Shown: positions 58,528 through 64,000 of the stretch, piece after piece
Layout: each line of letters starts with the position of its first letter
Position numbering within the stretch: the stretch's first letter is position 1
Source: Algihabitans albus
GTDB lineage: Bacteria; Pseudomonadota; Alphaproteobacteria; Kiloniellales; DSM-21159
Direction: 5' to 3'
Length of the DNA: 64,000 nucleotides
Assembly: GCF_003572205.1 (NCBI RefSeq)
Contig: NZ_QXNY01000002.1
Span: forward strand, 930,001-994,000
The notes under the pieces: generated by a model
Told to the model about the DNA's origin: nothing
Database searches by the model: none
Seen by the model: only the letters and a program-made list of their open reading frames with translations
Position numbers and translations under genes: made by a program

Positions 58528-59565
58528 TCAATCGATCTTCTCGGGATTGATCCGCTGGAGCGACGCTTTCGTCACCCGATCGAGAATGACGGCCAGCAGA
58601 ACGATGCCGAGACCGGCCACCAGTCCGACGCCGAGCTCGAGATTGCGGATGCCGCGCAGAACCAGAACGCCGAGCCCCGGCGCCGACACCAGGGATGCGA
58701 TCACCACCATTGCCAGCGACATCATGATGGTCTGATTCACACCGGCCATGATCGTCGGCAAGGCGAGAGGGACTTGGACGCCGAAGAGTTTCTGGCGTTC
58801 AGTCATGCCGAAAGCGTTGGCCGCCTCGACGACATCGGGGTCGACCTGCCGAATTCCCAGATCGGTCAGACGGATGACCGGGACGATGGCGTAGAGGATG
58901 ATAGCGATGCCGTAGAGCTTCGACTCGGTAACGCTGAAGAGAAAGATCAACGGGATCAAATAAACGAACGGCGGCAGCGTCTGCAGCATGTCCAGCACGG
59001 GAATCGTGCCGCGCTTCATGGTGTCGCTGCGCGACATCGCGATACCGATGGGCACCCCCAGCAGCACGCAGAGAAATGCGCAGACAAAAATGATCGAGAG
59101 TGTCTGCATCGCGTAATCGTAGTGGTCGATAAACGCGAGGGCGAAGATGCACAGCGCGACGAAGGCAACGAGCTTGAGCGATCGCGACACGGCGTAGACC
59201 GCCGCCAGAAGTACCGGAACGATAACGAACCAGGGGGTGTTCAGAACCACGAAGAGCGACCCGTCTAGCAGCCAGCTAAGCGGTTGCGTGATCGGATCCA
59301 GAACGACCTTGAGACCGTCCTTCGCAGCGAGAAAGATCTCTTCCAATCCCTTGGTCACGTTGCGGGTCTGCGGCATCGCGTTGCAGGCTTGATGCAAGGT
59401 ATCGAGCGATGGGAAGGGCAGCTCCCAGAGCGATTTCGCCGCCGCTTCGTCTCCGCCGGCACTTCGGCCCAACAGCTGGTCCATGGTCATGGGGCCGCCG
59501 CCGGCATCTCTGTCGCACCACTGGCGCAAGCCCAGAGTGTCGAAAACGACGTCGTAGCTCGCCAT
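58528..59565 (-). CDS. proW: Glycine betaine/proline ABC transporter, permease
   Basis: A 345-aa permease with six or more transmembrane segments and the EAA-loop-like VVEAANAFGMTERQKLFGVQVPLALPTIMAGV before the C-terminal segments. N-terminal region of about 95 residues is extended, as in ProW. Start ATG 59565, with a 14-nt gap to proV. The preceding intergenic region holds an attenuator-like hairpin after proX. Confidence 0.94.
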   Translation of the reverse strand: MASYDVVFDTLGLRQWCDRDAGGGPMTMDQLLGRSAGGDEAAAKSLWELPFPSLDTLHQACNAMPQTRNVTKGLEEIFLAAKDGLKVVLDPITQPLSWLLDGSLFVVLNTPWFVIVPVLLAAVYAVSRSLKLVAFVALCIFALAFIDHYDYAMQTLSIIFVCAFLCVLLGVPIGIAMSRSDTMKRGTIPVLDMLQTLPPFVYLIPLIFLFSVTESKLYGIAIILYAIVPVIRLTDLGIRQVDPDVVEAANAFGMTERQKLFGVQVPLALPTIMAGVNQTIMMSLAMVVIASLVSAPGLGVLVLRGIRNLELGVGLVAGLGIVLLAVILDRVTKASLQRINPEKID

Positions 59566-59672
59566 ATCTTACTGCTCTCCAAGGAGTTCCGGCGCTGCGT
59601 TCACCGGCTGAAACGACCGCGGGCATGCCGCGGGGCGTGCGGCGTCCACACGCTCGACCCAAGCAAAGAGAA

Positions 59673-59702
59673 AGGCAGGGCGGCCCAAGCTGCCCTGCCC
59701 GT
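59673..59702 (-). terminator. Hairpin between proX and proW, probable attenuator
   Basis: On the minus strand GGCAGGGC and GCCCTGCC form a stem followed by TTTCTCTTT, immediately after the proX stop. It would end most transcripts after proX, giving more binding protein than permease, as is typical in binding-protein-dependent operons. Confidence 0.75.
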
Positions 59703-59715
59703 TCTCAAGCGGAAG

Positions 59716-60681
59716 CTACTGTAGAACGTTCGAGAGCTTCTGGCGGGCATCGTCGCTCAGCCAATCGGCCCAAACGTCCTGATGGGTCGTCAAAAAATAG
59801 ACGGCTGCCTCTTCGGCCGAAGCACTGTTCTCGTCCTTCCAGGCGAGGACCGCGTTCATGGTGTCTGTCTCGAAGCTGATGTTGCTCATCAACTCCGCGA
59901 TTTCCGGTTCCCGCTCCTTGAAGGCGGCGGTCACGCTCGTCAGCACCGGAGCGGCCGGAAAGTCCGAGACACCAGGGTTCGCCGCATCGGCATCCTGATT
60001 GGCGGCGTGAATCTCTTCGTCGTAGGAGCCGATCTCGACGCGCGTCATGTCGAACTTTCCAAGCACGACAGTGGGGGCCCAATAGTAGCCGAACCAGGGT
60101 TCCTCGTTCTGGTAGGCCGCAGCCAAGGAGGTGGCGAGCGTCTCGCCCGAGCCATGGCTGAAAATCTCCATGTCGCCGCCCTCCAGGTTGAGCGCCCTCG
60201 TCAGGTTGTCGTTGACGATCCGGCATCCCCAACCGCTCGGGCAGTTGTGGAAGCGCCCTCCAACCAGATCGGGGTTTGCCATGATGCCTTCGATGGTCGT
60301 CAGTTCGGGATGCGCCTCGGCGAGATAGGTGGGAATCCACCAGCCTTCGACACCGCCGGGCTGCAGAACCTCGGCGACGCGCTCAACCTTGCCTTCGGAT
60401 TCAAGCCGCTCATAGACCTCGCCCGTCGAGTTAAGCCAAAGCTCGGTGACGATGTCGGGCTCTCCGTTCTCGGCAAGAGACGTCACTGCCGGGACCGTGT
60501 CAGACGGCACCGTCGTGACCTCGCAGCCGTAGCCCTGCTCCATGATGAAAGAGGCAACGGTGGTGACGACCTGCGCGGAGACCCAGTTCATTTCCGTGAT
60601 GGAAACTTCGCCGCAGTCGGCCTGCGCCGTGACAGGAAAAGCGACAAGGCCGAACGCCAAGCTGATGGCGGTTTTCCTCAT
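59716..60681 (-). CDS. proX: Glycine betaine-type periplasmic substrate-binding protein
   Basis: A 321-aa OpuAC/ProX-type binding protein: signal peptide about 1-21 (AISLAFGLVAFPVTAQA), then ITEMNWVSAQ, tryptophan-rich EGWWIPTYLAEA and EEPWFGYYWAP, which supply aromatic residues for quaternary ammonium binding. Two pairs of Cys (CGEV, CEVT; NCPSGWGC). First gene of the operon. ATG 60681. The precise ligand (betaine, proline-betaine, choline) cannot be told. Confidence 0.93.
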   Translation of the reverse strand: MRKTAISLAFGLVAFPVTAQADCGEVSITEMNWVSAQVVTTVASFIMEQGYGCEVTTVPSDTVPAVTSLAENGEPDIVTELWLNSTGEVYERLESEGKVERVAEVLQPGGVEGWWIPTYLAEAHPELTTIEGIMANPDLVGGRFHNCPSGWGCRIVNDNLTRALNLEGGDMEIFSHGSGETLATSLAAAYQNEEPWFGYYWAPTVVLGKFDMTRVEIGSYDEEIHAANQDADAANPGVSDFPAAPVLTSVTAAFKEREPEIAELMSNISFETDTMNAVLAWKDENSASAEEAAVYFLTTHQDVWADWLSDDARQKLSNVLQ

Positions 60682-61429
60682 TAACTGATGTCTCCCTCTG
60701 ACCATGAAAATTTTCACTCGATGAGTTGCAACGGGCACTTTCACTCCCGCGTAAAGAACGATCTGTCTGCAGATGCACCGGGGGTCGGCAGTGCCGACGG
60801 TCGAAACGATATCTGCCGGAGAGATCGTCGGAACGGGACGCAGCGAAACGCGGGCTGCACGCCACCGCTAGGACAATTCTAAGACCGCCAATCGAAACTT
60901 CAACCTCAGGCAGGCGAGACCCTCAATAACCGGCAGTGAATAATCTTGAAATATCAGCAATATCTATGTAAACAGGGGCAAATATTTTATAATACATTAT
61001 GTATTACTCAAGAAAATCTACAACATCTAAGAAAACATTAGAAATTATCTATATATTTCAACATTTCTGTACGGACATGATTTGGAATACCTCGAAACAG
61101 CCATCCGGCAACAGCCGTCAGAGCAGGAAGACCGAATTCGGTATCCGGCATCTGGTACCGACGGCACATCTGGTGCCGACCGCAACACAGGCCGTACCCC
61201 TTCGGCTCGATGCCCGATTTTCGCCAGCCGAGGGCGGCAAGAGGAGTCTCTGCCGACCAACGGCCAAGGCCCCCGATTGGTTCCGAAGATTTTATCCAAT
61301 CGCTTTAAAGCTGAAGCGACTGACCAGGATTTTCCATCATTGCCTGTTCAGTTGCCTGCGCCGACGACGCCGAATTCAAGGCCGCCAGCCACGTCGAGAC
61401 CTTGACGGCGAGATTACGAGCCCCGACAG
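60682..61429. other. 748-nt gap with AT-rich island; no credible gene
   Basis: The right-hand part near 60930-61080 is strongly AT-rich (runs such as AATATTTTATAATAC), unlike its surroundings; the left part holds the proX promoter region. 61080-61400 contains a short open frame (61082-61405) with no recognised domain and a duplicated CATCTGGT(A/G)CCGAC motif. I see a possible decayed gene or a regulatory/segregation region but cannot name it. Confidence 0.4.
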
Positions 61430-61873
61430 CTAATCGCCCAGCTCTCGCTGGCGCATCGGCATGGCGTCGATGGTCTCGAATAGCTTGTCGGCCGGGATCG
61501 GGGTCTCGGACGCCAGCTTGGCCGCCCCATCCTTGCCGACCAGAACGGCCTTGAAAGTACCGTCGGGTGCGTCGAAACGCTCGCGCAGAGCGACGGGATC
61601 CAACCCCGGCTCGGACAGGGCGTCGACCCGTACCGGCTCGACGCCGATCACCTCGACCGGCAAGAGGTCGCGATCGCTCACGTCGACGGAGTTACGCAGA
61701 AGCTGCTGCATCTGCTGTTCATAGTTATCGTCGACCACGGTCGGCGCGAAGACCACCAGAAGGCGGCTCTTCCCCTTGTAGTCCTCAAGCGGTTCAGCCA
61801 AAGCGCCTCCGCTCAGCAGGATGAAGGCGAAACAGGCAGCGATCGTCTTGGCGGCAGTGCCGGAAATGCTCAC
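61430..61873 (-). CDS. Exported DUF4174 family protein
   Basis: A 147-aa protein: signal peptide about 1-26 (KTIAACFAFILLSGGALA), then a small thioredoxin-like/DUF4174 domain opening with LEDYKGKSRLLVVFAP and containing the conserved DPVALRERFDAPDGTFKAVLVGKDG. Role unknown; periplasmic. GTG 61873 with a GAGGGA site is preferred; ATG 61906 adds 11 residues to the N-terminus. Strand is opposite to the gap's AT island. Confidence 0.8.
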   Translation of the reverse strand: MSISGTAAKTIAACFAFILLSGGALAEPLEDYKGKSRLLVVFAPTVVDDNYEQQMQQLLRNSVDVSDRDLLPVEVIGVEPVRVDALSEPGLDPVALRERFDAPDGTFKAVLVGKDGAAKLASETPIPADKLFETIDAMPMRQRELGD

Positions 61874-61953
61874 ACGAGGTCCCTCAGCTATATCCAAGGT
61901 CACCATGAAACCGTAGGACGGCCGGAGAATGGCGAGAGAATTCCGTGAACTTG

Positions 61954-63360
61954 TTAGGGAATCTCTTCGGGCAACCCGACCTTCTTCAGGGCCGCCTTCT
62001 GGCGTTTTTCGAGCTGTTTGACATCGAAGCCCTCGATCAACTCGTTGAAGACTCGGTGCCAATTGATCTCCGCCTGCAGGTGGATGAAGACGCTGCCGAG
62101 CCCGACCGCGGCGCGATCCATCAGCACGAACTCGCGCGGTGGCTTCACGCCGCCGTGCTTGCGCAGTTCACGATGCACGCGGCTGATCGTGCGCGCGCCC
62201 TCGGCACCGCTGGAGCCCTCGTGAATCGACTGAACCCGATCCTCCAGCAGCGGCCGGTAGATGAAGCGGGCCCAGATGTTGAGGACCTGCAGCACCTCCT
62301 TCCGTTTCGCCGTCTCGCCGAAACCCCAGGCCGTGTAGGCCTGCACGGCCAGGTCGTCGTCCTCGTCGCGCAGGGCGTGATAGAGATCGATCACGCCCTT
62401 GATGAAGGCGGGGCGGAAGACCCGGATGCAGCCGAAGTCGAGCAGATTGACCGAGGCGTCGTCGTTGATGGTGTAGTTGCCGAGATGCGGATCGCCGTGG
62501 ATGACGCCGTAGTAGTAGAGCGGCACGTACCAGGCGCGGAACATGTTCAGTGCCGCCCGGTTGCGCACCTCCTGATCCGGGTTGGCCTCGGCGAAGTCCA
62601 GCAAACGCCGCCCGTCCAGCCAGGTCATGGTCAGGATGCGCTTGCTGGTCAGCTCCATCAGCGGCTCGGGCGCCTGAACCTGCGCCTCCTTGGCAAGCAT
62701 CAGGCGGTAGAGCGCGATGTGCCGGCCCTCGCGCTCGTAGTCCAGCTCCTCGTGCAGCCGGGCCACCAGTTCCTTGTAGATGTCGGAGGTATCGATGGTG
62801 GAATCGTACTGGCGGTAGACCCGGAAGGCCCAACGCAGTTGCTCGACGTCGGCCTCGACGTTGGAGGCCATGTCCGGATACTGCAGCTTAACCGCCAGTT
62901 CGCGGCCATCGTGGGACTCGCCGCGATGGACCTGTCCCAGCGAGGCCGCGGCGGCGGCCTCCTTGTCGAAACGCGCGAACTTCTTTTCCCAGCCGGCGCC
63001 CAACTCCGTGCGCATGCGCCGGCGCACGAAGGCCCAACCCATCGGTGGGGCGTTGTGCTGAAGCTCACGCAGCTCGCGGGCGTAGTCCTCGGGCAGAGCT
63101 TCGGGGATGGTCGCCAGGATCTGCGCCGCCTTCATAAGCGGGCCTTTCAGCCCGCCCAGCGCCTCGCGCAGTTCGCCCGAATGCTTTTTGGCATCGAGCT
63201 TGCGCCCGAACAGGCGCTTGCCCGCAAGCTGCGCCGCGAGCCCCCCCACCTGGCCACCGACCTGGGCGTAGCGCTTGACCCGGCGGGAGAAACGGGAGTC
63301 GTCGTCGAAGAGATCTTCGGAGTCACTGTCCAAGTCTGTTTCGCTCATGTCCTGCGGCAT
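61954..63360 (-). CDS. ABC1/UbiB-family atypical kinase
   Basis: A 468-aa (from ATG 63360; ATG 63348 is a possible start) protein of the ABC1/ADCK/UbiB family. N-terminal KxGQ-like LKGPLMKAAQIL and the Ala-rich AAAAASLGQVHRG replace the protein-kinase P-loop, GDPHLGNYTI and LLDFGC hold the catalytic Asp/Asn and DFG-like Asp. The family has ATPase-type activity and supports ubiquinone synthesis or lipid traffic. No transmembrane segment is obvious. It is 127 nt from phaC on the same strand. Confidence 0.92.
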   Translation of the reverse strand: MPQDMSETDLDSDSEDLFDDDSRFSRRVKRYAQVGGQVGGLAAQLAGKRLFGRKLDAKKHSGELREALGGLKGPLMKAAQILATIPEALPEDYARELRELQHNAPPMGWAFVRRRMRTELGAGWEKKFARFDKEAAAAASLGQVHRGESHDGRELAVKLQYPDMASNVEADVEQLRWAFRVYRQYDSTIDTSDIYKELVARLHEELDYEREGRHIALYRLMLAKEAQVQAPEPLMELTSKRILTMTWLDGRRLLDFAEANPDQEVRNRAALNMFRAWYVPLYYYGVIHGDPHLGNYTINDDASVNLLDFGCIRVFRPAFIKGVIDLYHALRDEDDDLAVQAYTAWGFGETAKRKEVLQVLNIWARFIYRPLLEDRVQSIHEGSSGAEGARTISRVHRELRKHGGVKPPREFVLMDRAAVGLGSVFIHLQAEINWHRVFNELIEGFDVKQLEKRQKAALKKVGLPEEIP

Positions 63361-63487
63361 TCCCTCTTCGCCGCATGACATGGCGCCCGCCGCTCCCAAA
63401 GTCCATGGGGCGCCGACGGATGAGCGACCGGCGGGCTGCACCAGGATCGGTGAAGGCGGGCGCCTTGGGGGCTTCTGGAAGCCGACG

Positions 63488-64000
63488 CTAGGGCTGGTGC
63501 ACGTAGAGCCCCGGCGCCGGCTCCAACGGCGGGAAGCCGACCTCCGTGTTGCCGAGCTGCGGCGGCGCGGCGCAGCTTCCGGAGCGCGCCACCAGCCAGG
63601 CGGCCCACTCCGGCCACCAGGACCCCTTGTGCACGGGCGTCTCGCGCTGCCAGCGGTCGGGGTCCTTGTAGTGCTCGCCGTCGTGGGCTGTGGCGACCTG
63701 GTAGATGCGGCGCGGATGCCCGACCGGGGTCACGATGCCGCCGTTGTGTCCGCCGGAGGTCAGCAGGAAAGTGACGTCGACATCGACCAGCAGATGAATC
63801 TTGTAGACCGATTTCCAGGGCGCGACGTGATCCTTCTGGGTGCCGACCGCGAAGATCGGCACCTCGATATCGGTCAGAGCCACGGGCCGGTCGCCGACCC
63901 GGTACTGGCCGCGTGCCAGGCGATTTTCGTGAAACAGCTCCTCCAGGTACTCGCCGTGCATGGCCGCCGGCATGCGGGTGGCGTCGTCGTTCCAGGCCAT
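63488..64000 (-). CDS. phaC: Poly(3-hydroxyalkanoate) synthase, C-terminal part (cut by window edge)
   Basis: The 170 residues at the C-terminus of class I PHA synthase: RPVALTDIEVPIFAVGTQKDHVAP with the catalytic Asp (residue 57 of the fragment) and TSGGHNGGIV with the catalytic His (residue 85); then GSWWPEWAAWL. The first half, with the catalytic Cys, lies past 64000. It polymerises 3-hydroxyacyl-CoA into storage polyester. The hydroxyacyl-CoA dehydrogenase at 52907 could feed it. Confidence 0.93.
   Translation of the reverse strand: MAWNDDATRMPAAMHGEYLEELFHENRLARGQYRVGDRPVALTDIEVPIFAVGTQKDHVAPWKSVYKIHLLVDVDVTFLLTSGGHNGGIVTPVGHPRRIYQVATAHDGEHYKDPDRWQRETPVHKGSWWPEWAAWLVARSGSCAAPPQLGNTEVGFPPLEPAPGLYVHQP

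Overview
The window is high-GC, densely packed bacterial chromosome. Gene content and order point to an alphaproteobacterium of the Rhodospirillales/Kiloniellales type. The clearest markers are a murA - DUF2948 - hisG - hisD - UPF0262 - LMW phosphatase - infA - maf - RNase E/G - yacG block, COQ9, a three-gene proton-translocating transhydrogenase (pntAA-pntAB-pntB), DUF465 proteins, class I PHA synthase and a BigR/SqrR persulfide sensor. No phage, IS element, CRISPR array or rRNA operon was found. One tRNA gene (tRNA-Thr, GGT) is present. The first gene (S8 peptidase) and the last (phaC) are cut by the window edges.

Region by region. 1-7.4 kb: truncated subtilase, a methyltransferase, MeaB GTPase, YgfZ-type protein, and an envelope-sugar cluster of two GT9 transferases (convergent, overlapping 72 nt) and a GT4-like transferase. 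7.4-13 kb: acyl-CoA module of VOC protein, SCP2-type thiolase, acyl-CoA ligase, two tandem PPC/DUF296 proteins and an acrylyl-CoA-reductase-like enzyme. 13-17.5 kb: lipoprotein, Sel1 protein, an AT-rich gap with two DnaA-box matches, a DUF3445 protein, then a sulfide/persulfide regulon (bigR, two YeeE/YedE half-transporters, divergent DUF442 protein), a 25-codon ORF with an extremely extended Shine-Dalgarno, and tRNA-Thr. 17.6-30.8 kb: the conserved murA-to-yacG block, interrupted between the LMW phosphatase and infA by an iron-uptake-type insert (Fur-like box, FecI sigma, FecR, TonB receptor, SDR).

30.7-45 kb: a secreted protein with two complete trypsin-like triads around a PDZ domain, propionyl-CoA synthetase, a secreted EndoU nuclease with an overlapping small partner gene (a candidate toxin/immunity pair), a second acyl-CoA ligase, a secreted protein of five Trp/Cys repeats, a zinc-ribbon metallopeptidase coupled to a fatty acid desaturase, a VPLPA-CTERM exoprotein, an ArsR regulator divergent from an oxidoreductase across a palindromic operator, and a SET-domain methyltransferase. 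45-52.8 kb: UbiX, 6-phosphofructokinase, diguanylate cyclase, PurEK, COQ9, peptide deformylase and rpsU behind a long hairpin-rich leader. 52.9-64 kb: 3-hydroxyacyl-CoA dehydrogenase, pnt operon, a glycine-betaine ABC transporter with an attenuator-like hairpin after its binding protein, an AT-rich gap, a DUF4174 protein, an ABC1/UbiB-like kinase and the end of phaC.

Together the genes suggest an aerobic heterotroph that handles short acyl-CoAs (MeaB, PrpE, AcuI-like, thiolase, two further ligases, 3-HB-type dehydrogenase), stores PHA, takes up betaine and senses reactive sulfur. The parts that look least described are the EndoU pair, the dual-protease protein, the 25-aa ORF and the rpsU leader.
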